DNA of 64,000 nucleotides from Streptomyces ferrugineus (GTDB taxonomy: Bacteria > Actinomycetota > Actinomycetes > Streptomycetales > Streptomycetaceae), in contig NZ_CP063373.1 of NCBI RefSeq assembly GCF_015160855.1, positions 4,030,001 to 4,094,000 on the forward strand, given 5' to 3'. The position numbers were made by a program, and so were the translations under genes. Below the pieces are notes generated by a model, which worked only from the letters and a program-made list of their open reading frames with translations, was not told the DNA's origin and did not search any database. Positions 40,180-48,346 of the stretch are shown here, piece after piece (the stretch's first letter is position 1; the number at the start of each line of letters is the position of its first letter).

Positions 40180-40626
40180 ATGTCTCGTGCCACGCGCGCG
40201 CACACGATCCGCGGCCACCTGGTCGCCGGAGGTCTCGTCGACCTCGGCCTGGGCGAGGCCACGCAGAAGGCCGGCCCCGACGGACACGACGTCGACGGGT
40301 TCTCCGTCCGGCAGCACCTCGAGGGGGACACCCTCGTCGTCATCGCCGGAGCGTACGGCCCGAACTGGCTTCGCACACTGGCCGAGTTGACCGGCCGACT
40401 CGAGAGCCCTCACGTCAAGTGCACCGTCCGCGGCCAGGCTCCCGGCCTCGGCGACCACGAGGTCCTGGTGCGCTGGTCGACGTCCGAGGAACTGCAGGCC
40501 CGGAAGGTGGCCGAGGCGCAGCGCCAGGCCCCGCTCAAGAAGCAGCTCCGCGAGCAGCAGGCCGTCCAGGAGGCCGAGGAGCGGCGCCGCTCGCTCGAGG
40601 CGGCCGGGCAGTCCGGCCTGTTCTGA
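40180..40626 (+). CDS. Hypothetical protein with a coiled-coil end
   Basis: A 148-residue protein (MSRATRAHTIRGHLVAGGLV). The first 100 residues alternate strands and helices (DGFSVRQHLEGDTLVVIAGA, NWLRTLAELTGRLESPHVKC, EVLVRWSTSEELQARKVAEA). The rest is a highly charged Gln/Glu/Arg coiled coil (KKQLREQQAVQEAEERRRSL). No family is recognised. It has the shared hairpin leader. Confidence 0.6.
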   Translation: MSRATRAHTIRGHLVAGGLVDLGLGEATQKAGPDGHDVDGFSVRQHLEGDTLVVIAGAYGPNWLRTLAELTGRLESPHVKCTVRGQAPGLGDHEVLVRWSTSEELQARKVAEAQRQAPLKKQLREQQAVQEAEERRRSLEAAGQSGLF

Positions 40627-40705
40627 CACAGCCCGCCCGGCCGTGACGTTCCCCCAGGCGTCACGGCCGCCCGGCCCTCGCTCATCACCCGGCAGGAGAT
40701 ACGAG

Positions 40706-40981
40706 ATGACGCCGTACGAGCGCCTCATGGCCGAAGCCATCCCGACCGGCAGGTTCGGCCGCCCCGCTGTCGACGACCCGGCCCGCACGGCGACGTCCTC
40801 GACGGACACGCCGGAGCAGCAGGCCGCACGCCGCGCCGTTCTGGACGAGGCGCAACACGGCTGGCGCCTTCCGGACGAGCGCTCGCAGCGGAACCGCGAG
40901 CGCACCGCCGAGCGCAAGCGCGCCGCCCGCCCGCGTCACCTGCGCATCGTGCCCGACCGGACCGACACCCGAGCCGCTTGA
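40706..40981 (+). CDS. 91-residue basic hypothetical protein
   Basis: A protein from ATG 40706 (MTPYERLMAEAIPTGRFGRP), with AGGAG 7-8 bases upstream. The middle is disordered-looking. The end is basic (RSQRNRERTAERKRAARPRH). Similar small proteins with an N-terminal T-x-Y-E-R-L-M-A-E motif appear in actinophage early regions; function unknown. Confidence 0.55.
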   Translation: MTPYERLMAEAIPTGRFGRPAVDDPARTATSSTDTPEQQAARRAVLDEAQHGWRLPDERSQRNRERTAERKRAARPRHLRIVPDRTDTRAA

Positions 40982-41008
40982 CCACCACACGCCCAGAGAG
41001 GCACCGCC

Positions 41009-41140
41009 ATGCGCTGGAACGTCACGCCCCGCCGCCGCAAGCCGAACTCCGGCCGCTGGAAGGCCGATCTCACCGAGTACGCCCGCCGCCGGCCGTGGCC
41101 GCTCGAGTTCCCGAGCCTGTCCGTCCCCCGCCCCGCCTGA
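41009..41140 (+). CDS. 43-residue basic protein
   Basis: A short frame MRWNVTPRRRKPNSGRWKAD, LTEYARRRPWPLEF and a Pro-rich end, preceded by GAGAGG. It fills the gap between the genes at 40706 and 41197 in the same direction. Composition is coding-like, but the small size keeps confidence moderate. Confidence 0.4.
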   Translation: MRWNVTPRRRKPNSGRWKADLTEYARRRPWPLEFPSLSVPRPA

Positions 41141-41196
41141 CCGCCCGCCCACCGCCGCGGTGCATCGCCCGCGGCCGCCCCCGAGAACGGAACGCC

Positions 41197-41640
41197 ATGC
41201 CCAACCAGCTTGCCGTTGTCCGGTCGCTCGGCCAGGACGTCATCGGCCCCAACCACCACTATTCGTTCGGCGAGATCGCCACCATGCCGCCCGAGGCGTA
41301 CCACGCCGTCACGGATGCGATGGCCGCGATCCTCGAGCGGGTCGCCGTGGCCGTTGACTGGCGGCGCCTCCTCGTCGAGGCGTCGTGGCGGCATATGCGC
41401 CTTCACCCGGATCGGAAGGAGGAGCTGCTCTGGTACCAGAGCGAGGCGGAGAACGTGTGCGGCGAGTGCCTGGCCGAGGCTCTCCTGCAGGAGAACACGG
41501 GCGCGCTGGACTGGGAGCGGGAGCCGGAGGCCGAGATGCGGCACCAGGCCGTCGACTGGGCCGCGATCGTCGCCGAGGTCCTCCAGCACCGTCGGGGCAC
41601 CCTCGAGCACCAGTACCGGACGCCGCACCGTGGCCGGTGA
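41197..41640 (+). CDS. Hypothetical protein
   Basis: A 147-residue, mostly helical protein (MPNQLAVVRSLGQDVIGPNH). VTDAMAAILERVAVAVDWRR, LVEASWRHMRLHPDRKEELL and ENVCGECLAEALLQENTGAL are visible, with one Cys pair (CGEC). The start at 41197 gives the first well-formed block. Its end overlaps the next gene by 11 bases. Confidence 0.55.
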   Translation: MPNQLAVVRSLGQDVIGPNHHYSFGEIATMPPEAYHAVTDAMAAILERVAVAVDWRRLLVEASWRHMRLHPDRKEELLWYQSEAENVCGECLAEALLQENTGALDWEREPEAEMRHQAVDWAAIVAEVLQHRRGTLEHQYRTPHRGR

Positions 41641-41947
41641 GCATGCCGAGGGCCGCACCCTGGTCTGCCCCTGGTGGGACGACGGGCGAGGCGGCCGGTA
41701 CCTCGTCCCCGGGTGTCACGCGCGCGTGGAGAACCCCGACATCGAGGTCTGCCACTGCCTCACGATCGAGCAGCAGCTCCAGGCCGCGCACCGCCAGAAC
41801 GCCGCGGCGGGCCGGGCGCTCCGCGGTCAACAGGCCTGGCATGACGCGATCGTCCGGGCCGTCTACGACCACTCCGACGGCATCGCCATCATGAAGGCCG
41901 CCGCGAACCTGTCCGAGCACGGATCCGGCAGAGGGGTAGCGCCGTGA
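41630..41947 (+). CDS. Hypothetical protein, last gene of the rightward arm
   Basis: A 105-residue protein from GTG 41630 (VAGEHAEGRTLVCPWWDDGR). Cys and His residues (LVCPWW, GCHARVENPDIEVCHC) form a possible four-ligand zinc site. Helices follow (LTIEQQLQAAHRQNAAAGRA, QAWHDAIVRAVYDHSDGIAI). It overlaps the gene before it. Beyond it the gene direction reverses, so it marks the end of the block. Confidence 0.55.
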   Translation: MAGEHAEGRTLVCPWWDDGRGGRYLVPGCHARVENPDIEVCHCLTIEQQLQAAHRQNAAAGRALRGQQAWHDAIVRAVYDHSDGIAIMKAAANLSEHGSGRGVAP

Positions 41948-42255
41948 CGTCGACCTGGATGGGTGGTTGCTCGACTTGGCGTGGACGCAGCCGGCCTTTC
42001 CATACCCGCTGTCGACGTTGAGGAGGCGTACGCCGACGGCGAAGACGGTCCTGGCATGGAGCACAAGGAGCTCACCGCACGGCAGCTCCCGGTGATCCGC
42101 GAAATCGCTACCTGGCTCACCGATCACAGCCGGAAGGGCCCTTCGTCTAAAAACCCGCCATGGCGGCGCGGGGCGCCCAACACAGTGTCTCAAGAGCTCA
42201 CCTTCGAGGCCCTCGTGAGGCGCCATCCCGGGCGCCGATGGTGGGCGCGGAACAG
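41948..42255. other. Junction region between the phage block and the XRE operon
   Basis: About 300 bases with only a weak rightward frame (from GTG 41963) that runs into the 3' end of the oxidoreductase gene on the other strand and has no ribosome site. It is not called as a gene. Composition is less coding-like than on either side; it could hold the right junction of the phage-like block, but no repeat matching the left side was recognised. Confidence 0.4.
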
Positions 42256-43677
42256 CTACCTGGTGGATGCGGCCGCGTTGTTGAGGCCATCCAGCAGTTT
42301 GCGCTCCGAGGGGGTAAACGGTGGCTGATCAAGTTGTGGGCGCAAAGGGCCGACCAGGGCCGTCAGCAGCACACGAGGGTGAACGACGGAGGCGGGCGAG
42401 GCCTGCAGGGCTAGCAGATCGGTCAGGGCCGTGGCGGCGCGGAATGATCCGGTGGCGGTGCGGGACAAGCGGCTGACGTACCGCTGCAGGAGCCGATCGA
42501 CGACGTTCGGGTTCGCGCCGGTCGTAGTGGAGTAGTGGATGTCCTGTCCCACCGCGAGGGCCCAAGCGGTGTCGACGGGGCCCGCGATGGCACGTTGGGC
42601 ACGCCTCGCCAGGCCCGGGGTCAGGCCGTCCGCCAACAGAGTGCGCAGGGCCAGGGCGCCTTGAGCAGCCACCGAGATGCCCTGTGCGTAAACGGGGTTG
42701 AAGGACGCGACGGAGTCCCCCAGCGCTGCCAGGCCGTCCGGCCACCGACGGAGCCGTTCGTAGAAATAGCGCCGGTTGGCCGTGCTGTGGGTGATGCTGA
42801 CGTCGGTGAGTGGTTCGGCGTGGGCGAGCAGGTCAGCCAGAACGGGGTGGCGCAGGGTGCGGGCAAAGGCCTCGAAGGCGTCCGGGTCCCGGGTGGGTTG
42901 CCCCCCGGGGGCACCCATCAGGCTGACGTGCCAGCGGTCGCCCTCGATGGGCAGGAGCCCGCCAGCGTTGCCGGGCTGAGGCAGCCGGGGGTCGGCCTGC
43001 ACACCGACCATGGGCCAGTCGCGGGTGGGGACAGGAGCGCGATAGAGGCGGCTTGCGTAGACGAGACCCGAGTCGATCCGCTTCTCTGCTAGGCCGGTGA
43101 TACCCAGATGGGTGAGCCATTGTGGGGTGCGCGTGGCCCGGCCAGAGGCATCGATGACGAGACGTGCGCGCAGTTCTGCTTCCTTGCCGTCGGCGGCTTG
43201 TACTCGCACGCCTGTGACCTGGCGGTGATCTCCGAGCAGCCCGACGACCTTGGTGCTCGTGCGCACACTGACCCGGGGGTCTTTGAGGACCTGCGCTCGG
43301 ACGACGGAGTCGGTCAGGTCGCGGCTCGCCGAAAACATGTAGTGAGTGGCACGCTCCCAGCGCCGGTACCAGCCCTCGGGAGAGTAGATGACCATGTTGG
43401 TGGTCATCGGTATGCGGTTGGCACCTGCGGCCAGCATCTGCTCCATCGTGCCGGGCAGCAGACTTTCGATGGCCTCAGCGCCGCCTGCATGCAAGAAGTG
43501 GATGTGTGCAGCCTGGGGCACGCCAGTGCGTGGCGCGGGCCCCTCGGGTAGATCGTGGGCCTCGATGATTTCCACGGAATCCACGTGGTCCTTGACCGCG
43601 GCCGCAGCAAGCATGCCCCCGATGCTGCCCCCGATGACGACGACTCGGGTGGAACTCCAGCGCGGTGCTTCAGTCAT
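42256..43677 (-). CDS. FAD-dependent oxidoreductase (monooxygenase type)
   Basis: A 473-residue protein from ATG 43677. Dinucleotide-binding GGSIGGMLAAAAV is near the start (RVVVIGGSIGGML), and the acidic residue ending the second strand follows in VEIIEAHDLPEG. The middle carries the ARLVIDASGRATRTPQWLT block. The second FAD motif is LAALGDSVASFNPVYAQGIS, with the Gly-Asp that contacts the ribityl chain. This is the group-A monooxygenase/halogenase fold. Its ATG overlaps the end of the membrane-protein gene, so it is the last gene of the XRE operon. The substrate is unknown. Confidence 0.85.
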   Translation of the reverse strand: MTEAPRWSSTRVVVIGGSIGGMLAAAAVKDHVDSVEIIEAHDLPEGPAPRTGVPQAAHIHFLHAGGAEAIESLLPGTMEQMLAAGANRIPMTTNMVIYSPEGWYRRWERATHYMFSASRDLTDSVVRAQVLKDPRVSVRTSTKVVGLLGDHRQVTGVRVQAADGKEAELRARLVIDASGRATRTPQWLTHLGITGLAEKRIDSGLVYASRLYRAPVPTRDWPMVGVQADPRLPQPGNAGGLLPIEGDRWHVSLMGAPGGQPTRDPDAFEAFARTLRHPVLADLLAHAEPLTDVSITHSTANRRYFYERLRRWPDGLAALGDSVASFNPVYAQGISVAAQGALALRTLLADGLTPGLARRAQRAIAGPVDTAWALAVGQDIHYSTTTGANPNVVDRLLQRYVSRLSRTATGSFRAATALTDLLALQASPASVVHPRVLLTALVGPLRPQLDQPPFTPSERKLLDGLNNAAASTR

Positions 43678-44863
43678 GACGGGCTGCTTTCTGCTGGGGC
43701 ACGTAGTGCTCTTGAAGATTACGGACGATGGGCGAGGCGAGCGCCATAGACAAAGGAACGAGGTCCACCCCGCGCTGTGCCCCGGTCTCGGTGGCCTGTA
43801 GCTGGTGATCCGGATTGGTGCGCTGCCGATGGCGAGCGGCGAGGAGCATGGCTGCCTCCGCGGTGATCGCGGCGGTGGACTCGTCGGAGCCGTCGCGGAG
43901 GGCCGCGTCATAGGCGAACTCCCGGACGGCAGGGTCGCAATAGGGCGCAAGAGCATGGACTGCGTCGTAGAGGGCTGTCTTCCGCCCAGTCAGGAGCACG
44001 GCCGGAGGAGTGCGCCACCAGGGCAGCGACGCGCGGATGGCGCCGGGGGTGGACACGTCCCTGACAGCCTGCCAAAGCGGGTTGAGCTGACGCAGATGCC
44101 GGATAGTGCGGGCGATCTCTGCGACGCGCGGACCAGCGAGCGGCACAACGAAGCCGATGGCGCCCAGCAGAGAGGCTGGAGTCGCCAACTGACGGGTTAC
44201 ATCGCCAGCGAGGAAGTCAAGGTTGTAGCCCATCCACCGGGCAACCACAGCCGCCAGCCTGACGCTGGCGTAGCTCACGACGATCAGGTAGGCGGGGGCG
44301 AGGATGAGCAAGCCTGCTCGAAGGGAGCCGTGGACTTCCTTCGACCAGCGCCAGCAGAGGATGCTCGCGGTCAACATGGCCACGCCCTGCGCCACCAAGT
44401 AAAGGACGATCATCTCTCGGATATAGGGCGTGTTGGCGTAGTAGACATCAAATAGAGTCACCTGCTCCACCGGAGCATCCCCCGCCCAGAACAGGGCAAT
44501 GACGGCAAGAAGAGCCAGACTGTAGGTGGTGATGCACACCCGTGAGGCACGCCGTGTCTGTTCCAGGGGCGCCGGACGCCAGTTGATGATCAACAGGAGA
44601 CTCGCGCCAGAGAAGGCGATGGTCGTCAAGTACACCGCTGGGGCGGCAACATTGGTGATCCCAGTGAACTGGTTGAGCGCGACGACGGAATCCGGCGCGG
44701 CGAGGACCATAAGGCAGCCAGCCGCGAAGAGGAGCACACAAGCGGCGCGGAGCAACATGTCGTGCCGCCGCCGGACCAGCGCGGGGACTTTCAGAGCGCA
44801 GACCAGCAGCAGGATGAACCCGCACACGTAGAAGCCGATACTGTCTGATAATCCGGATGTCAC
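43670..44863 (-). CDS. MAB_1171c-type multi-pass membrane protein
   Basis: A 397-residue protein with about seven hydrophobic segments in the first 260 residues (FYVCGFILLLVCALKVPALV, LLRAACVLLFAAGCLMVLAA, VYLTTIAFSGASLLLIINW, TYSLALLAVIALFWAG, and later ones). A soluble C-terminal domain has TGRKTALYDAVHALAPYCDP and AAITAEAAMLLAARHRQRTN. This matches the actinobacterial MAB_1171c family of putative transporters, which regularly sit beside XRE and ImmA/IrrE-like genes. Substrate unknown. It overlaps the oxidoreductase start by 8 bases. Confidence 0.8.
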   Translation of the reverse strand: MTSGLSDSIGFYVCGFILLLVCALKVPALVRRRHDMLLRAACVLLFAAGCLMVLAAPDSVVALNQFTGITNVAAPAVYLTTIAFSGASLLLIINWRPAPLEQTRRASRVCITTYSLALLAVIALFWAGDAPVEQVTLFDVYYANTPYIREMIVLYLVAQGVAMLTASILCWRWSKEVHGSLRAGLLILAPAYLIVVSYASVRLAAVVARWMGYNLDFLAGDVTRQLATPASLLGAIGFVVPLAGPRVAEIARTIRHLRQLNPLWQAVRDVSTPGAIRASLPWWRTPPAVLLTGRKTALYDAVHALAPYCDPAVREFAYDAALRDGSDESTAAITAEAAMLLAARHRQRTNPDHQLQATETGAQRGVDLVPLSMALASPIVRNLQEHYVPQQKAARHD

Positions 44864-44911
44864 CTTGCCTCTTCTCTCCTCGATACCTGTGCCGTGGGCG
44901 CGCCCTCGCGG

Positions 44912-45520
44912 CTAGCTCCGGCGGACACGGTGCGCCATAGACGCCTGGATCCGGCCAGCGAGCTGGTCCGGGTCAGCGGCGGTGCGAGCCTCGGTGAGGG
45001 CAACCTGAACGTCCGTGGCGAAGCGGTACCCGAAGAGCTCCGCCTCCACTTCGTCCTCGTTCTCGTGGGCGCCGGCGCGAGCGGCGAAGTGTAGGGAGGC
45101 ATCCATGCTGGTGGTGGGAGAGAGCTCCGCGCCATCCGTCTCTGCGATGAGGGCAACGAGTTGCGCCAACGCGTCAGGCGGTTGGCTCTCTTCGGAGCGT
45201 GCCGCAGCAGCCCCGTGGGCTGTGAGGCTGCTGCAGTGGCCCTGGAACATGTGCCACGCCTCGTGCCCGATGATCACCAACTGGTGCGCGGGGTCGGTGT
45301 TCTGTTCGTAGCCGATCAGGTCGTGGCTGGCGCGGTCGACCCACACCCCGCTGGCGATCCCTGGCGGAAACGGAATCGAGCGCAGCCTCACCGGACGCCC
45401 CCGAACCTGTGTGAGGGCATGACCTATCGAGGGAATTAAGTTCTCGTCGCTGAGCGTCGGGCGTAGTTGGCGGACGAGCTCTGCGCTGCGCTTTCGCATC
45501 TCTTTTGATCCCGAGCTCAC
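44912..45520 (-). CDS. ImmA/IrrE-like metallopeptidase partner of the XRE regulator
   Basis: A 202-residue protein. The zinc-protease signature HEAWH (in VIIGHEAWHMFQGH, near residues 84-97) is intact, and a later acidic segment (ENEDEVEAELFGYRFAT) provides the third ligand position expected of ImmA/IrrE enzymes. Those proteases cut an XRE repressor to switch genes on. Here the XRE gene lies directly upstream with a 4-base overlap. Actinobacterial versions are often annotated as toxin or regulator component. It is 48 bases upstream of the membrane-protein gene. Confidence 0.8.
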   Translation of the reverse strand: MSSGSKEMRKRSAELVRQLRPTLSDENLIPSIGHALTQVRGRPVRLRSIPFPPGIASGVWVDRASHDLIGYEQNTDPAHQLVIIGHEAWHMFQGHCSSLTAHGAAAARSEESQPPDALAQLVALIAETDGAELSPTTSMDASLHFAARAGAHENEDEVEAELFGYRFATDVQVALTEARTAADPDQLAGRIQASMAHRVRRS

Positions 45521-46146
45521 TGGTCTCCTTCATGCTCATCAAGGCTCAGCAGGGCTGTGAGGGTCGCGTTGAGGACCTTCCAGTGCTCCGGTGGCAGATC
45601 ACGCGCCTGTCGGAGGCGGACGCTTCGGACGTCGTCGAAGGATTCCTGAGCCGGAGCCAGGGGGTCGGGCACGGATTCGGTCCGCTCCGACGCCGGTTGG
45701 TGTTTGGCGAGGATGTCGAGCAGTACACGGTTGAGAGCCTCAGGCGCCGGCGCTGTGAAGAACGCCAGACCGTTGCCCTTGACGCCGAAGAACTCCACGA
45801 GTCCGTGAAGGAGTTCAACACTAGGTGTCTTCTCGCCGGAGCAGACTTGGCGTGCCCAGAAAGCAGAGATGCCCAACTGGCGGTGGAGGCTGCCAGCGAG
45901 GTCCGACATCGGCTTCCCGGTACGCGCCAGATGAGCGTCGGAGAGTGCCTTGATGCGAGCTTGCACCCGATCGTTAACGGTGTCGGCGGGTGGATTCTTG
46001 CCCCTGAGCAGGCAGCGAACAGTGTGCTCGGGTAGCGCCGACTTGGCTGCCAGGTCTCGGGGGTTGAGGATGGCCGACCTGTCCAGATTCTGTTCTCTGA
46101 TGAGCGTCTCGAGGCGCCTGAGGGTCTCGAGGACCGGATTGCCCAC
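45517..46146 (-). CDS. XRE-family regulator
   Basis: A 209-residue protein. NPRDLAAKSALPEHTVRCLL near residues 28-47 looks like one HTH. A second XRE HTH is MSDLAGSLHRQLGISAFWAR then QVCSGEKTPSVELLHGLVEF near 80-118. The end is helical (PPEHWKVLNATLTALLSLDE). It is the first gene of the operon. Two AACGATC(G/A)TT sites 70-100 bases upstream (46216, 46239) are likely operators, giving autoregulation, with the ImmA/IrrE-like partner as the possible inactivator. Confidence 0.8.
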   Translation of the reverse strand: MGNPVLETLRRLETLIREQNLDRSAILNPRDLAAKSALPEHTVRCLLRGKNPPADTVNDRVQARIKALSDAHLARTGKPMSDLAGSLHRQLGISAFWARQVCSGEKTPSVELLHGLVEFFGVKGNGLAFFTAPAPEALNRVLLDILAKHQPASERTESVPDPLAPAQESFDDVRSVRLRQARDLPPEHWKVLNATLTALLSLDEHEGDQ

Positions 46147-46215
46147 CGAAGTGCTCCCGTGGGGTTGGTGATCAGTCGTGGTGCCCGCACTCTACGCGGG
46201 CCGGGCCAGAAAAGA

Positions 46216-46248
46216 AACGATCGTTGCTCAGCAGAGAAAACGATCATT
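46216..46248. promoter_or_regulatory. Two AACGATC(G/A)TT operator sites before the XRE operon
   Basis: AACGATCGTT (perfect palindrome, 46216-46225) and AACGATCATT (46239-46248) are 23 bases apart, about two helical turns, on the same face of DNA. They lie upstream of the XRE start in an AT-rich patch. Binding by an XRE dimer pair is expected. Confidence 0.65.
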
Positions 46249-46516
46249 GACATCAGCCGTCTCCTCATTGCAAGATCCCAGCAGTGGAACCGGCCCGTCC
46301 ACAAACGGCGCGTGATTGCCAGCGGGGGCTCTCGCGAAGAGCAGTGTCTCGCCCGTGCCGTGTGCCGCGCTCAAGGCAGGCCAAGATCACAGAATTCGAA
46401 CTAACATTCGCATCAAATAGCAGACGGGCCAGACCAGGACCGCGACGATCTCGGACAACGGGACACCCTCACGTGCCCACCTTGGGCATAGCGCCACTCG
46501 ACGGGACGGACAGCTA
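46249..46516. other. Divergent intergenic region
   Basis: The rest of the gap between the XRE gene and the ATPase-like gene (46147-46516 in all). Apart from the operator pair no further gene or hairpin was found. It must contain the start signals of the rightward gene at 46517, but no clear -35/-10 pair was assigned. Confidence 0.4.
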
Positions 46517-47008
46517 GTGACGATCTCTCACGACACATCTCCGCTTTCGACCCTTGGCCTCCGGGTAGGCGTCGCCAGACGAGGCACCGCCCCATCGCAT
46601 GGGCTACCTGACATAGAGAACTCGATCGAGTTCCGTCTCGGCCCGGAACACGCCCCGGTCCAGAGCATGCGCCGGTCCCGCAGTTTCGTCGCGAAGGTGC
46701 TGCCGGCGCTCCTCGCGGACACGCCCAATGCCAAAGCCGTCGAGGATGCGACGCTTGCCGTCCTGACTGAACTTGTCGATGTCACTGCTCGGCATCGCGC
46801 CAGCGTTGACCTGAGCGGCCGGGTCTCGTGCGACGGGGATCATGTCCTGGTCACGGTCGGAGAGATGGGTCGGCCGTTGCCGGCGCCCGAGGAGGAACCG
46901 GGCCTGTTCCTCGTCCACCGGCTGGTCGATGACATCGGCCAACACCGCGGCGACGGCGACGGGTACGCGACTTGGGCGTCCATTCCGATTCGACAGAAGG
47001 TTCAATAG
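46517..47008 (+). CDS. Degenerate RsbW-type ATP-binding protein
   Basis: A 163-residue protein resembling the small GHKL kinase-like ATPases so abundant in Streptomyces. The N-box helix reads AVLTELVDVTARHR, where canonical members have ELVTNAxxH, so the Mg-binding Asn is replaced. The next box is VTVGEMGRPLPAPEEEPGLF instead of VxDxGxxxP, with E in place of D. The end (FLVHRLVDDIGQHRGDGDGY, ATWASI) is normal in style. It may bind ATP poorly or act only as a protein partner. GTG start with a weak ribosome site. Confidence 0.65.
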   Translation: MTISHDTSPLSTLGLRVGVARRGTAPSHGLPDIENSIEFRLGPEHAPVQSMRRSRSFVAKVLPALLADTPNAKAVEDATLAVLTELVDVTARHRASVDLSGRVSCDGDHVLVTVGEMGRPLPAPEEEPGLFLVHRLVDDIGQHRGDGDGYATWASIPIRQKVQ

Positions 47009-47539
47009 GGTCAAGGAGCCCTAGATTGCTGCCAACTTGCCGTTTGTGGCGGGTGCTTCTTTCTGGTCTCTTAGGTCCGCCGCGGGTCTGGAGAATGGGG
47101 ACGGGTCCTGCTGTCGGTCATGCTCGCTGGAGCGAAGTGTCGGCGTCCATCGGGGCGTGGGTCGATTTCGGGTGCCGCTCGCGCGAGGCGAATTGCGGCC
47201 TGGTGGACCTTGGAAATTGAGTTCTGGCGGCGCTGGCGCGCGGGAAGTCCCGAGCTATCGCGCCGATTTCTGCGAGTGTGTGACGCATGTCACGGGCGAA
47301 GTCCACATGTTGGACGCTCTCGAGTCACGTTGACACGCCTGCAAGGCGGAGCGCGTCCTCGTCCCCTGCTCCTGGGCGCCTGACGGACTCAAGTCCCGTC
47401 GAAGCCGTGCCCGAGGTGCCCACGAGGCAACTGACGCACGGCATGGTCAGAGGCGGCTGCCGCGCGGCGCCCGGCACTTCGCGCCCTCCGAACCGTCAAC
47501 GTGGCGGTTAGCGTGCCGTTCGACGCCCGAGCCCGACGC
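47009..47539. other. Gap without a convincing gene
   Basis: About 530 bases between convergent genes. Frames exist on both strands but none shows coding-type codon use or a known motif. An interrupted inverted repeat GTGAC-GCAT-GTCAC sits at 47280-47293. It may hold a decayed gene. Confidence 0.4.
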
Positions 47540-48061
47540 CTAGACCTGCTGCCGTGCGAGGTCTCCGAACAACACCAGGTGCTCTTGCAGGTGCGTATGG
47601 CTTGTTGCGGCACTGTGCCACTCCACGTCAGGGATAGGCGTTCCAGCGGGTCGGTTCCACCATGTCTCGACCGTCCGGCGAAGCGTGGCTATCTCAATCA
47701 GGATGTCCACGGCCACATTGGCAATGTCATCGGTACCCATCAGCTCCACGTCGATCACCGCCCGCCTCAGGGTGCGCTCCACGACCTCAACCTCCTGGAG
47801 CGCGTCTCGCGTTCCCGGCGGCTCCGCGAGTGACTGAGCGTCGTAGGAGTCCGGGATCATCGCGTTGAGCCTCTCCGACAAGCCGTCGGCGTCAAGTAGG
47901 AAGGCCCGGTATGCCTCCCGCCGCGTCTGCCGCTTGTACAGCGAGATCGATGAGTGTGCAGTCAGGTACGCGCCCCCCGCTGTCGCCACAGCGCCCACCA
48001 GGGCGCCCAGTACAGCCGCCAAGCCCTGATCCACTACGCCCCCGAATCGCCAGTCAGCCAA
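47540..48061 (-). CDS. Single-pass membrane protein
   Basis: A 173-residue protein (MADWRFGGVVDQGLAAVLGA). The N-terminal hydrophobic helix (VLGALVGAVATAGGAYLTAH) is followed by a long helical cytoplasmic part (SLYKRQTRREAYRAFLLDAD, GTRDALQEVEVVERTLRRAV, ELMGTDDIANVAVDILIEIA). Such membrane-anchored helical proteins are common on Streptomyces mobile DNA. Function unknown. No gene is seen in the 285 bases after it (48062-48346). Confidence 0.6.
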   Translation of the reverse strand: MADWRFGGVVDQGLAAVLGALVGAVATAGGAYLTAHSSISLYKRQTRREAYRAFLLDADGLSERLNAMIPDSYDAQSLAEPPGTRDALQEVEVVERTLRRAVIDVELMGTDDIANVAVDILIEIATLRRTVETWWNRPAGTPIPDVEWHSAATSHTHLQEHLVLFGDLARQQV

Positions 48062-48346
48062 GGCTGATCACGATATGCGGCGGGGCGCCAAGCCAAGACG
48101 GCGGGCTCAGGTTCTCGCACCGCGAGGCCTCGGGGTCGCGGTCATCGCCGACGGCGGAGCAGTGATCCAGCCCCAGGCTGTACCGTGGCCGAGACGCCAA
48201 GATGTTCCGACGGAGCCATGGGCCCAAGGGCGGCAACAGTGCGGCGAATGCTGGAGGACAGAGGATTTACGTAGCCGTCAAGGTAGCCACGAACAGGGTC
48301 GTCCGCCGCGTTCACGCAGGTGGTAGCGCTGCGGTGACCCTCCTGC

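Noticed and set aside
41963..42328. A possible 121-residue gene
   Set aside because: No ribosome site, it overlaps the 3' end of the oxidoreductase gene, and has poor protein-like composition at its end.
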